Shown: positions 1 to 6,907, counted from the stretch's first letter. The stretch: DNA of 10,161 bases from Deltaproteobacteria bacterium (GCA_020053185.1 JAGVNP010000319.1:1-10161); one strand, 5' to 3'. Notes: a model not told the origin generated them from the letters alone. Program-made: numbers and translations.

Positions 1-2
1 CA

Positions 3-257
3 AGACTCATTAAAAAAATCGTAGGAGATGACAGATTTATTCTTGTGACCGCTGCTTCCCACATGCCGCGCGCAGTTGCCCTGTGCAAAAAGCAGGGCTT
101 AAATCCTGTCCCTGCGCCGACAGGGCATCTGGCAAAGAAGCACCATGGGATCTATCTGAGAAATTTGTATCCAAATTCAGAGGGACTATACAAATTTGAG
201 ATTGCGATCCATGAATACATGGGTTTTGTATGGGCAAAGGCGAGAAGAAAGCTTTAA
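3..257 (+). CDS. DUF218 (YdcF/SanA/ElyC-like) protein, C-terminal end only
   Basis: The reading frame is open at the left edge and ends at TAA 255-257, so only the last 84 residues are visible. They include the stretch LVTAASHMPRA, matching the late DUF218 motif (VT-x-x-x-HMPRA) in which the conserved His and Arg line the putative active-site pocket. A basic tail ending in WAKARRKL follows. Family members (YdcF, SanA, ElyC) are usually membrane-anchored or cytoplasmic Rossmann-like proteins linked to cell-envelope integrity, with poorly defined chemistry. The GTG at 45 is an internal valine codon rather than a start, because the homologous sequence continues upstream of it. A gap of about 100 bp separates it from the next gene, so cotranscription is possible but not shown. 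The family call is from motif recognition; the function is unknown. Confidence 0.75.
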   Translation, partial: RLIKKIVGDDRFILVTAASHMPRAVALCKKQGLNPVPAPTGHLAKKHHGIYLRNLYPNSEGLYKFEIAIHEYMGFVWAKARRKL

Positions 258-295
258 AGATTATGGATTAAGAGGTCAGGATTGGATGTTGTGCT

Positions 296-312
296 TGACT
301 TAAAATAAGTCA
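296..312. promoter_or_regulatory. 17-bp perfect dyad, candidate operator
   Basis: TGACTTAAAATAAGTCA has 7-bp perfect arms around a 3-bp AAA centre. It overlaps a TTGACT hexamer (295-300) and lies 48 bp before the ATG at 360. A TATAAT hexamer at 332-337 lies too far from TTGACT (31 bp) to pair with it as a standard sigma-70 promoter, so the promoter itself is unresolved. The arms are AT-rich and have no T-tract, so a terminator is unlikely. The regulator is unknown. Confidence 0.3.
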
Positions 313-359
313 GCCGCTATCTCTAAGAAGATATAATAAAGTTTAAAGGAGGAGGCGTC

Positions 360-1340
360 ATGAAGGTTCTTGTAACCGGGGGTGCCGGATTTCTTGGCAC
401 AAATATCGTGCTTCACTGTCTGAGCAAGGGCTGGAAAGTTCGGGTTCTTGATCTTCCGAATGCAAATATCAAATATATCCAGAAGCCAGATGTAGAAATC
501 ATGTTTGGTGATATCGCTGACGAGGCTATTGTCAGAAAGGCAGTGGAGGGCATGGATGCAGTCATCCATGTGGCAGGCGACACCAGCTTCTGGAAAAAAC
601 GCTTTGAGCGCCAGAGACGGACAAATGTCGAAGGCGTGCGCAATGTGATGCAGGCTTGCCTTGATTATAAGGTGAAGCGTGTGGTGCATACCAGCACAGT
701 CGATGCAATCGGATATAATCCCGATGGTCTTGCTGACGAGAATTGGAAAGGCCATAATTATTCCAATACCGGATATAACTATGCAGATACAAAACGCGAA
801 GGTGAAGCGCTCGCCCGCTCATTCATCAATAAAGGTCTTGATCTGGTAGTGATCTATCCTGGCGGCATGATCGGGCCGTATGATCATACCCTGCAGTATG
901 GACGGCTGTTCAAGGATATCAGAGATAAAAAAGTTCCTGCAATACTTCCTGGCGGAGCGCCCTGGACGCATGTTGAAGAAGTAGCAAAAGCACATGTTAC
1001 TGCCCTGGAAAAAGGCAGAAAAGGAGAAGGTTATATATGCGGCGGTGTAAATGAAAGTTATGTGACATTGTTCACTTTGATTGCGGATGCCATGGGTGTG
1101 AAGCCGCCGAAATTTGTTATGACGCCGTGGATGACAGTTGCATACGGATATCTCATGGAATTCATATCTGACTTCACAAACAAACCGCCCGACCTCAATC
1201 CCGGACAGGCTCGCTACATGTCTGTGTATCCGAAGTATGATTCTTCAAAGGCAGTCAAAGAACTCGGATTTAAAATAATTCCGTTAAAGGATATTATTAA
1301 AGACGCCCACAAGTGGTATGTGGAAAACGGTTTTCTGTAA
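360..1340 (+). CDS. Extended SDR NAD(P)-dependent epimerase/reductase
   Basis: This 326-residue protein is an extended short-chain dehydrogenase/reductase. The N-terminal Rossmann fold shows TGGAGFLG with G7-x2-G10-x2-G13, and an acidic residue, Asp31, ends beta-2, which favours NAD over NADP. FGDIAD (49-54) and HVAG (70-73) are the usual dinucleotide-contact loops. The catalytic set is visible as HTST (110-113) and Y141-x3-K145. The overall pattern resembles the dihydroflavonol-4-reductase/3-beta-HSD/HpnA (hopanoid-associated epimerase) branch. The substrate cannot be read from sequence: a nucleotide sugar, a sterol-like alcohol or a hopanoid-linked sugar are all possible, and no hopanoid genes are nearby. 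The start is well supported by AAAGGAGGAGG at 345-355, with GGAGG seven bases before the ATG. The length is normal for the family and no damage is seen. Confidence 0.9.
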   Translation: MKVLVTGGAGFLGTNIVLHCLSKGWKVRVLDLPNANIKYIQKPDVEIMFGDIADEAIVRKAVEGMDAVIHVAGDTSFWKKRFERQRRTNVEGVRNVMQACLDYKVKRVVHTSTVDAIGYNPDGLADENWKGHNYSNTGYNYADTKREGEALARSFINKGLDLVVIYPGGMIGPYDHTLQYGRLFKDIRDKKVPAILPGGAPWTHVEEVAKAHVTALEKGRKGEGYICGGVNESYVTLFTLIADAMGVKPPKFVMTPWMTVAYGYLMEFISDFTNKPPDLNPGQARYMSVYPKYDSSKAVKELGFKIIPLKDIIKDAHKWYVENGFL

Positions 1341-1348
1341 GTATTTAT

Positions 1349-1461
1349 TCAGAAGGCAGAATACAGAATTCAGGAGACAGAAGAGGAAGGCTAAAGGCGA
1401 AAGGTCAAATGGTTTAGTAGTTGAGTGGTTAATTGGATTCTGGCTACTGGCTACTGGATAC
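1349..1461. repeat. Degenerate short-repeat intergenic patch
   Basis: Between the epimerase stop and the synthetase start lies purine-rich, low-complexity DNA built from short similar words: AGAAGGCAGAATACAGAATTC, then GGAAGGCTAAAGGCGAAAGG, then TAGTTGAGTGGTTAATTGG, then a tandem CTACTGG doublet (GGCTACTGGCTACTGG). Read on the other strand it gives CCAGTAGCCAGTAGCC and CCTGAATTCTGTATTCTG. From memory, such word arrays recur between genes in some uncultured bacterial genomes. It holds no credible gene, and I see no terminator. Confidence 0.5.
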
Positions 1462-1496
1462 ATGAGTAATTACTTCTATAAAAGATAAAATGCATC

Positions 1497-1503
1497 AAAG
1501 GAG
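1497..1503 (+). promoter_or_regulatory. Ribosome binding site that sets the synthetase start
   Basis: AAAGGAG ends seven bases before the ATG at 1511. An in-frame ATG lies seven codons upstream at 1490, but it is preceded only by AT-rich DNA (AAAAGATAAA) with no Shine-Dalgarno match, and this binding site itself falls inside the extension it would encode. The 1511 start is therefore preferred. Confidence 0.75.
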
Positions 1504-1510
1504 AGAGCAC

Positions 1511-3634
1511 ATGAACCCCTTGCAACATATAATGTCGCCAGAATCCATTGCCATAGTGGGCGCTAGCAATAATCCCACGAAGATGGGAACCATACAATAT
1601 CTTCAGCTTATTCATAGCGGGTTTACCGGCGAGGTATTTCCTGTGCATCCCAAGGAAAAAGTGGTTTTTGGGAAAAAGGCATATGCTAACATCAGCGATT
1701 TGCCTTATGCGCCGGATCTTGCAATCCTTGTTGTCCCGACAAAGTTGATTCCCTCCATGATAGAAGATTTTGGGAAACTTGGAACCAGACATGCGGTAAT
1801 CATAAGTGCCGGGTTTAAAGAAACAGGAAAGATAGGACATAAGCTCGAAGGAGAGGTTGTTGAAATAGCGAAGCGTTATGGCATGCGGTTTTTAGGCCCT
1901 AATTGTCTGGGCATCATCAATACCCAGCTTCCTTTAAATGTTACTGTAATGCCGGTTCAGACATACAATGGCAAGCTTGGCCTTGCCTCCCAGAGCGGCA
2001 CATATGTATCGCAAACTTTGCCATATCTCTATAAGCGGGGCATAGCATTCAGCAAGGCAATCAGCGTGGGTAATGCGGCAAATATCGATATCGTGGATTG
2101 TCTGGAATATCTCGGGCAAGACGATGCCACAAAGGCCATATGCCTCTATATCGAAAGCATAAAAAGGCCGGATCAGTTTCTTAATGTGGCGAGGGAGATC
2201 AGCAGGCATAAGCCGATTGTTGCCCAGTATGTGGGAGGAACTGAGGCGGGAGCACGTTCAGGTTCAAGCCATACAGGAGCCATGGCAGGCCCTGATTATA
2301 TCTATGATGGATTGTTTGCACAGGCTGGCGTTATCCGGGTGAGAACAGTTGAAGAACTCTATGCAGTGGGATGGACGCTCGCAACCCAGCCTCCATTAAA
2401 AGGGCCTCGCATAGCTGTGCTTACCAATTCAGGCGGACCAGGTACAGCCATTGCCGATACATGCAGCAGGCAAGGGCTTTCTACCCCTGAGTTCTCGCAC
2501 GAGCTGCAGGAGGCTGTGCGGCCGTTCATACCCGGGCACGCGAGCCCGAGAAACCCTGTTGATCTGACTTTTCATATGGATATGAAAGGGATGACAGAGC
2601 ATATCCCGGAAGTGTTGTTTGGCTCAGATGAGATCGATGGGATTATTATTCACGGGATCATGGATACAGGATTTGCCGAAATCGTATACCCTATGTTCAA
2701 GGATTTAGTAAAAGTGTCGCTTGAAGAATTTAAGAAATCCATGGAGATAGATCTTGAAAAACTCGTGAACATGCCCGAAAAAAAGAAAAAGCCTCTTCTG
2801 ATCTCTTCCTTTTTCGGCATAGAAGATAACGCGATAAGATCTTTTCACAAGCATGGCATCCCTACCTTTGATTCACCAGAAAAGACAGCCTATGCAATGT
2901 CAGCTCTCTATAAATATTTTCTTATCCAGAAAAGATTGCATGGCAAGCCTGGTATTTCGCCTGTGCCGGACAAGGCAAAAAAGCTTATAGCTGGCATCGA
3001 TGCAAAGAACATAGATGAATGCAAGGCAAAACAGATATTAGCTGCCTGTGGCATACCAGTGACAAACGAGGTTTTAGTCCACACATATGAAGAAGCCTGC
3101 GCTGGTGCAAAAAAGATTGGCTATCCTGTGGCATTGAAGGTGTGTTCGCCGGAGATATTGCATAAGACAGAGCGTGGACTTGTAAAGCTCAATATACAGG
3201 ATGAAGATGCTCTTAAGAGGGCCTATGATTCAATACAGAAAAAGGAAAAGAATACCCCTATGCTTGTCTGTGAGATGCTGAAAGGCGATCGCGAGCTTAT
3301 CGCAGGCATGTCATATTTTCCGGGATTTCCTCCGTGCATCCTTCTTGGCATTGGCGGCATATTTGCAGAGGTTTTGAAGGACACTACATTCAGACTTGCA
3401 CCATTGTCCCAGGCTGATGCTCTCTCGATGGTTGACGGATTGTCTTCAAAGGCTTTGCTTGGCGCATACAGGGGTATGAAGCCGGTGGATAAAAATGCGA
3501 TTGCATCCATACTTGTAAAGCTGGGAGATCTGGCAATGAATTTTCCGCAGATAAAGGAGATTGATCTGAATCCGATCATTATCGTTAATGGCAAGCCAAA
3601 GGTAGCAGATGCATTATTTGTGATGGAGGATTAG
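1511..3634 (+). CDS. ADP-forming acyl-CoA synthetase (acetyl-CoA synthetase type), fused alpha-beta
   Basis: This 707-residue cytoplasmic enzyme belongs to the NDP-forming acyl-CoA synthetase family (acyl-CoA + ADP + Pi to acid + CoA + ATP, reversible). Domain order is CoA-binding Rossmann domain (about 8-135, with IVGAS at 15-19 and GPNCLG at 129-134), succinyl-CoA-ligase-like domain (about 150-290, with SQSG at 160-163), a linker with a further ligase-like lobe (about 300-450), and a C-terminal ATP-grasp domain (about 490-707, with SPEILHKTE, GIGGIFAEVLKD and EIDLNPI). His254 in SGSSHTGAMAG matches the phosphohistidine of the family. There is no GNAT domain at either end, so it is not a Pat-type protein acetyltransferase. 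The length fits fused alpha-beta enzymes, which make ATP from acyl-CoA in acid-forming or syntrophic metabolism. Substrate specificity (acetyl, branched-chain, aryl) is not readable. The stop overlaps the next gene by one base. Confidence 0.93.
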   Translation: MNPLQHIMSPESIAIVGASNNPTKMGTIQYLQLIHSGFTGEVFPVHPKEKVVFGKKAYANISDLPYAPDLAILVVPTKLIPSMIEDFGKLGTRHAVIISAGFKETGKIGHKLEGEVVEIAKRYGMRFLGPNCLGIINTQLPLNVTVMPVQTYNGKLGLASQSGTYVSQTLPYLYKRGIAFSKAISVGNAANIDIVDCLEYLGQDDATKAICLYIESIKRPDQFLNVAREISRHKPIVAQYVGGTEAGARSGSSHTGAMAGPDYIYDGLFAQAGVIRVRTVEELYAVGWTLATQPPLKGPRIAVLTNSGGPGTAIADTCSRQGLSTPEFSHELQEAVRPFIPGHASPRNPVDLTFHMDMKGMTEHIPEVLFGSDEIDGIIIHGIMDTGFAEIVYPMFKDLVKVSLEEFKKSMEIDLEKLVNMPEKKKKPLLISSFFGIEDNAIRSFHKHGIPTFDSPEKTAYAMSALYKYFLIQKRLHGKPGISPVPDKAKKLIAGIDAKNIDECKAKQILAACGIPVTNEVLVHTYEEACAGAKKIGYPVALKVCSPEILHKTERGLVKLNIQDEDALKRAYDSIQKKEKNTPMLVCEMLKGDRELIAGMSYFPGFPPCILLGIGGIFAEVLKDTTFRLAPLSQADALSMVDGLSSKALLGAYRGMKPVDKNAIASILVKLGDLAMNFPQIKEIDLNPIIIVNGKPKVADALFVMED

Positions 3635-4029
3635 TGAATATTGACAAGATCAAAGAGATGATAGGTCACTATCCGGAGAAAGGTGTACTACCTTGTCCTG
3701 TGGCTTTTTATATTGCCTCCCTGCTTTCTATTGCACCAATAGAAGTAGGCAAATGCGCAACTGAAATGAAAATAAAAATAACCCAGTGCCAGCTCGGACT
3801 TTTCGGCTATGGAAGAAAGGGATTCTCCAATTACAAAGTGATCGGAAAGAAAGTCGAGGTGCCGGAGAGTTTTAATGCTCTTTTAGAAAAAGCATCAGAT
3901 AACAAGCGAATCTCTTGTGCAGACCTCTGGCAGATTGCAATGGATCTTGGCATCACGAAGTTCGAGGCAGGAAACGCAGCAGATGCGCTTGGATACAAAA
4001 TCAGGCCTTGCGCATTGGGGTGTTTTTGA
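3634..4029 (+). CDS. Unassigned small Cys-rich protein with duplicated CxLGxF module
   Basis: This 131-residue soluble protein is one I do not recognise. It starts with GTG, sharing one base with the synthetase stop (TAGTG), and GGAGG at 3625-3629 lies inside the end of that gene, so the two are very likely translationally coupled. Residues 21-57 and 95-131 align without gaps at an offset of 74, sharing 14 of 37 positions: C, I, A, L, I, E, G, A, K, I, C, L, G, F. Each copy therefore reads C-x5-IA-x2-L-x-I-x3-E-x-G-x2-A-x5-KI-x2-C-x-L-G-x-F. Its cysteines are 21, 41, 52, 95, 126 and 130; the paired ones (21/95, 52/126) suggest two equivalent metal or redox sites, or structural pairs. The IA-x2-L-x-I-x3-E-x-G part looks like a helix-turn-helix. 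There is no signal peptide or membrane segment. A metal-binding, redox-sensing or regulatory partner of the synthetase is possible but is only inference. Confidence 0.8.
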   Translation: MNIDKIKEMIGHYPEKGVLPCPVAFYIASLLSIAPIEVGKCATEMKIKITQCQLGLFGYGRKGFSNYKVIGKKVEVPESFNALLEKASDNKRISCADLWQIAMDLGITKFEAGNAADALGYKIRPCALGCF

Positions 4030-4094
4030 CAACAGGTTATTATGCGGTCAAGGCTATTGCAAATTTACTATCAGGCGTTATTGTATAGAGTAGG

Positions 4095-4949
4095 ATGAGA
4101 CTTTATTCTGAAAGAGATCTTAAAAAGACATATGAAGATGTAAATCAGCATATAATCACAAAGCATATAATTGCAAAGTATTCCACAAATCCCAATGATG
4201 TGCGGGACATCACCTTTAGCGGCCTTGATTTAAAAAAGATAAAGAACGTATTGGATCTCGGATGCGGGTATGGATTGTTTGTTGAAAAACTGAAACATCT
4301 ACTTAGTCCTGATGCAGTGATCACAGGACTTGATCTTTTGGAAGAGAACAGGGTCCCGTTTTTAGAGCGCGTGGATAAGGCCGGCTACAGCGGGAGATTT
4401 ATCAGGGGTGGAGCTGATATTATCAGGGATATGGAAAAAAGATCCTTTGATCTTGTAATTGCCAGCTACTCTCTTTATTTCTTTCCCCATCTCATTGGAG
4501 AGATTTCGCAGATACTTAAATCTGATGGCTTGTTTATCACCCTGACGCATTCAAAATCATCCATTCAGGAGGTGATAAAGCTGATTGTTGCTGCCATGGA
4601 AAAAGAAGGCATTCCATGGCAGGGCGAGACAGCACTCAGTAAGCTTTTAATGGCTTTTTCACTGGAAGAAGGAGAAGCGCAGCTTAAGCGATATTTCAAT
4701 AGAGTGGAGAAGATCGTGTTTTCTAATACGCTTGAATTCCCGCTTGATCGCATTGATGACTGCATATCGTATCTCAAGATAAAGCAGTATCTTCTGTTTA
4801 AAGAGGCATTTGATTACTCTCATACTAAGGCTGGTCAGGTGGTGGAGAATACATATGAGAAAATCTATGAATATGCAAAAAAGAACGGCTTTTTTAAGAT
4901 ATCGAAAGATGATGCAATATTCAGATGTTTTAATCCAATAGGTACTTAG
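4095..4949 (+). CDS. Class I SAM-dependent methyltransferase
   Basis: This 284-residue cytoplasmic protein has the seven-strand methyltransferase core. Motif I is VLDLGCGYG (52-60), and the acidic ribose contact lies in ITGLD (Asp80). A motif-II-like FDLVIASYSLYFF strand is at 118-130, and a post-II strand around LKSDGLFITLTHS (141-153). This pattern belongs to the broad Methyltransf_11/25 group, which acts on small molecules, quinones, lipids or tRNA; the substrate cannot be assigned. The N-terminal 40 residues and C-terminal helical part (about 160-284) have no motif I know. The ATG at 4095 is the first possible start, as TAG occurs in frame at 4086. The purine run AGAGTAGG sits directly against it, so the ribosome site is poor. 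A 65-bp gap precedes it and only 9 bp separate it from the Nudix gene. Confidence 0.85.
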   Translation: MRLYSERDLKKTYEDVNQHIITKHIIAKYSTNPNDVRDITFSGLDLKKIKNVLDLGCGYGLFVEKLKHLLSPDAVITGLDLLEENRVPFLERVDKAGYSGRFIRGGADIIRDMEKRSFDLVIASYSLYFFPHLIGEISQILKSDGLFITLTHSKSSIQEVIKLIVAAMEKEGIPWQGETALSKLLMAFSLEEGEAQLKRYFNRVEKIVFSNTLEFPLDRIDDCISYLKIKQYLLFKEAFDYSHTKAGQVVENTYEKIYEYAKKNGFFKISKDDAIFRCFNPIGT

Positions 4950-4958
4950 GAGAAGAGC

Positions 4959-5981
4959 ATGGCAGGAAATCTGAAAAAGAAAAAATTCTGCTGCTTTTGC
5001 GGCGGCAATGTGGGGCGAAAGAATGCCGGGGACAAGGAACGGGATTACTGTACAGTATGCGGTACAATCTTTTATGAAAATCCTCTGCCTGTTGCGAGCA
5101 GTATCCTGGTGAACGAAGATCGCGAAGTGCTTTTGGTTAAAAGAAAGAATGCACCGTATAAAGGCATGTGGTGTCTGCCCATTGGCTTTGCCGAAGTTGG
5201 CGAGGATGTTCATGACGCAGCGCTTCGTGAACTCGAAGAAGAGACTGGCGTAAAAGGCGAGATCATAAGGCTTATCGATGTAGATACTGTTGATAATTAT
5301 TTCTACGGGAGCCTGGCTATTGTCACCTATGAAGTCAAGATGACAGGAGGCAAAATTTGCCCGGGAGATGATGCATTGGATGCAAAATTCTTTTCTATCC
5401 TGGATCATCCGAAGTTAGCATGGTCATCCAATGAGAAGGCCATTCAGCTGTACCTCGAATATCACAAAGACTCATGGGCCATGATCGACTCCTTTAAACA
5501 GCTTTTTCCTGAAGTCAGCGGAACAGGAGAAGATATCAGCGCCAGGGCAAAGGATCAGAGGGTATTCTTGTCAGACATCCTTATCAAGATCATTGATAAG
5601 GATGCATCTGTAATATCTTCAGCATGGGCTGATGAGGTGCGTGTCGGTATTCCTGCTCTTAAACCTCATTTGCATACGCTTGTTGATATACATAAAGATA
5701 TCTTGAAAGACATTCAAGTTTGGCTTGGAAGCCACGGGGCCAGGGTGCGCTTTGAGAAGTTAATTGATGTAGGTAAGGACATGAAAGAACAAAATATCCC
5801 GCTGCCGGATGTTTTTACGGCAATGGCTTTGGGCAGAAAGGCGATCTGGGTTCATGTGATCAAAAAAAACATCTTAGGCTCACCTCTGGGGATCTATACC
5901 ACGCTTGAGCTGAACAACAGGATCATACTTTTTTACGACAAGGTTGTGCATTTTATTTCAAAAGGATATTTTGCTGACTGA
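4959..5981 (+). CDS. Zinc-ribbon Nudix hydrolase fused to an RsbRD-like C-terminal domain
   Basis: This 340-residue protein has three parts. Residues 11-34 form a zinc ribbon (C11-x2-C14 and C31-x2-C34) like the one before the Nudix domain in NADH pyrophosphatase-type enzymes. Residues 45-165 are a Nudix domain with a complete Nudix box at 76-98: G76, E82, R90-E91, E94-E95, G97, all residues of GX5EX7REUXEEXGU in place. Such enzymes cleave nucleoside diphosphates linked to another group, here perhaps NADH, ADP-ribose or a sugar nucleotide. Residues about 175-340 are helical, with a WADEVR segment, a RVRFEKLIDVGKDM helix and a closing ILFYDKVVHFISKGY helix. These resemble the RsbRD N-terminal domain found in stressosome and sensor-kinase proteins; that match is from memory and less sure. 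The start has AGGAG at 4948-4952, six bases before the ATG. No NADH-pyrophosphatase SQPWPFPxS motif is seen, arguing against nudC. Confidence 0.85.
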   Translation: MAGNLKKKKFCCFCGGNVGRKNAGDKERDYCTVCGTIFYENPLPVASSILVNEDREVLLVKRKNAPYKGMWCLPIGFAEVGEDVHDAALRELEEETGVKGEIIRLIDVDTVDNYFYGSLAIVTYEVKMTGGKICPGDDALDAKFFSILDHPKLAWSSNEKAIQLYLEYHKDSWAMIDSFKQLFPEVSGTGEDISARAKDQRVFLSDILIKIIDKDASVISSAWADEVRVGIPALKPHLHTLVDIHKDILKDIQVWLGSHGARVRFEKLIDVGKDMKEQNIPLPDVFTAMALGRKAIWVHVIKKNILGSPLGIYTTLELNNRIILFYDKVVHFISKGYFAD

Positions 5982-6004
5982 AATCTTTGAATAATACCCG
6001 CACT

Positions 6005-6222
6005 GTCATTGCGAGCACATTCGCACTGCTCAGTATAAACTCCGCGAAGCAATCTGACACTTTAGTGTCATTCTGAACGAAGTGAAGAATCTTAAAAGAT
6101 CCTTCGGACATTGTCCTCAGAGCTTGCCCTGAGCGAAGCCGAAGGGATGACTGTTTCACAGTCAGATCGCCATCCTTCACTTTAGTTCAGGACAGGCTAA
6201 AGCTTACGCTCCTCGCGATGAC
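6005..6222. repeat. Composite intergenic element with inverted ends (GTCATTGCGAGC family)
   Basis: The gap between the converging Nudix and bioY genes is filled by a mosaic repeat. It opens with GTCATTGCGAGC (6005-6016) and closes with CTCGCGATGAC (6212-6222), whose reverse complement matches the opening in 10 of 11 bases. Inside are GCGAAGCAATCT (6044-6055), GTCATTCTGAACGAAGTGAAG (about 6067-6087), CCTTCGG (6101-6107) facing CCGAAGGG (6139-6146), a CTCAG/CTGAG hairpin (6116-6133) and TGACTG-TTTCA-CAGTCA (6148-6164). These words are characteristic of a non-coding, MITE- or REP-like family seen between genes in many bacteria. The minus-strand frame through it yields the tell-tale peptide LRLRSGQA, a known artefact of this repeat. 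It could serve both flanking genes as a transcription end, but no classical terminator is seen. Confidence 0.75.
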
Positions 6223-6243
6223 AAGAAATAATTCTGCAAAGAT

Positions 6244-6798
6244 CTATGGCTGAGAACTATTTTTTACTATTTTCAGCACCCTTCCGGAAATTGCAGCAAG
6301 CACAACACACTTTAAGATATCACCCGGCAGAAAGATCAAGAGTCCTGCCTTGATCGCAGGCATGATCACATCCGGCTTATCCAGCACATAGTGCATATAA
6401 AGAGCAAGATATGGCACTCCGATTAAATAAATAACAGCCATGCCTAGGATAGATGCTATAAAGATATTTGTATGGGAATATTTTCTGTTTTTCATATAAA
6501 GCCCGACTGCACCTGGCGCAAGAATAAATCCTAAAAGATAGCCGAATGACGGCTTGACCACATATGCAATACCGCCGCCTCCGGAAAACACAGGAAGGCC
6601 GAGCAGTCCCATGATTATATAGACCACCTGGCTCATCATGCCTGCTTTTGACCCGAGCAGTAATCCTGCCATGATCACAAAAAAATTCTGCAATGTAATT
6701 GGAACCGGTGGAACAGGAATTCTGATAAATGCGCCTGCTGCGGTAAGTGCAGCAAATATTACAATAAGCGCTACTTGACGGTTTGCCTGTGTTTGCAT
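6244..6798 (-). CDS. bioY: BioY biotin transporter (ECF S component)
   Basis: This 184-residue integral membrane protein carries the BioY signature. A first hydrophobic segment (about 10-28) is followed by IPVPPVPITLQNFFVIMAGL and LLGSKAG, then GLLGLPVF, a glycine run, and PSFGYLLGF, and further hydrophobic segments consistent with about six helices. BioY binds biotin and imports it, either alone or with the ATPase/transmembrane modules BioM and BioN, which are not in this window. The preferred start is the ATG at 6798-6796, where family homology begins (MQTQANRQ). The frame stays open upstream to 7017, but that extension would overlap the oppositely transcribed hydrolase and has no membrane or BioY character. 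No good Shine-Dalgarno sequence precedes the chosen ATG. Biotin uptake fits the presence of fatty-acid synthesis genes downstream, though that link is inference. Confidence 0.92.
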   Translation of the reverse strand: MQTQANRQVALIVIFAALTAAGAFIRIPVPPVPITLQNFFVIMAGLLLGSKAGMMSQVVYIIMGLLGLPVFSGGGGIAYVVKPSFGYLLGFILAPGAVGLYMKNRKYSHTNIFIASILGMAVIYLIGVPYLALYMHYVLDKPDVIMPAIKAGLLIFLPGDILKCVVLAAISGRVLKIVKNSSQP

Positions 6799-6842
6799 GA
6801 TTGGGCGTGTATCATTTAATCTACTTAAGTACAATATCGCAC

Positions 6843-6882
6843 TTGAACTCTGGATGCATTGGATTATACTTATGTGAGTATA
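6843..6882 (+). promoter_or_regulatory. Candidate promoter with overlapping 18-bp dyad, bioY/hydrolase divergent region
   Basis: TTGAAC (6843-6848), 16 bp, then TATACT (6865-6870) makes a plausible sigma-70-type promoter for the hydrolase gene, with the start codon about 38 bases after the -10. The -10 is the left arm of an 18-bp dyad, TATACTTATGTGAGTATA (6865-6882), matching its reverse complement except for one symmetrical pair. A repressor bound there would block this promoter. A 10-bp palindrome TACTTAAGTA (6822-6831) lies closer to bioY. No clear BirA or BioR operator was recognised. Confidence 0.4.
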
Positions 6883-6907
6883 TTTTTTAGGGGAGGGAGG
6901 ATATGCG

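Noticed and set aside
300..755. 151-codon minus-strand open frame
   Set aside because: Antisense shadow of the SDR gene, whose catalytic residues and start are well supported.
1341..1489. Possible CRISPR array or tandem repeat array
   Set aside because: The repeated words are short, degenerate and irregularly spaced; there are no unique spacers and no cas genes.
1490..1510. Earlier ATG for the acyl-CoA synthetase
   Set aside because: It has no ribosome site, while a good one for the 1511 ATG falls within the extension.
4659..5408. 249-codon minus-strand open frame
   Set aside because: It lies antisense to the methyltransferase and Nudix genes, both of which have clear motifs and ribosome sites; its own translation shows no recognisable domain.
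5953..6180. 75-codon minus-strand frame containing LRLRSGQA
   Set aside because: It is a translation of the 6005-6222 repeat element, overlaps the Nudix gene end, and the peptide is a familiar artefact.
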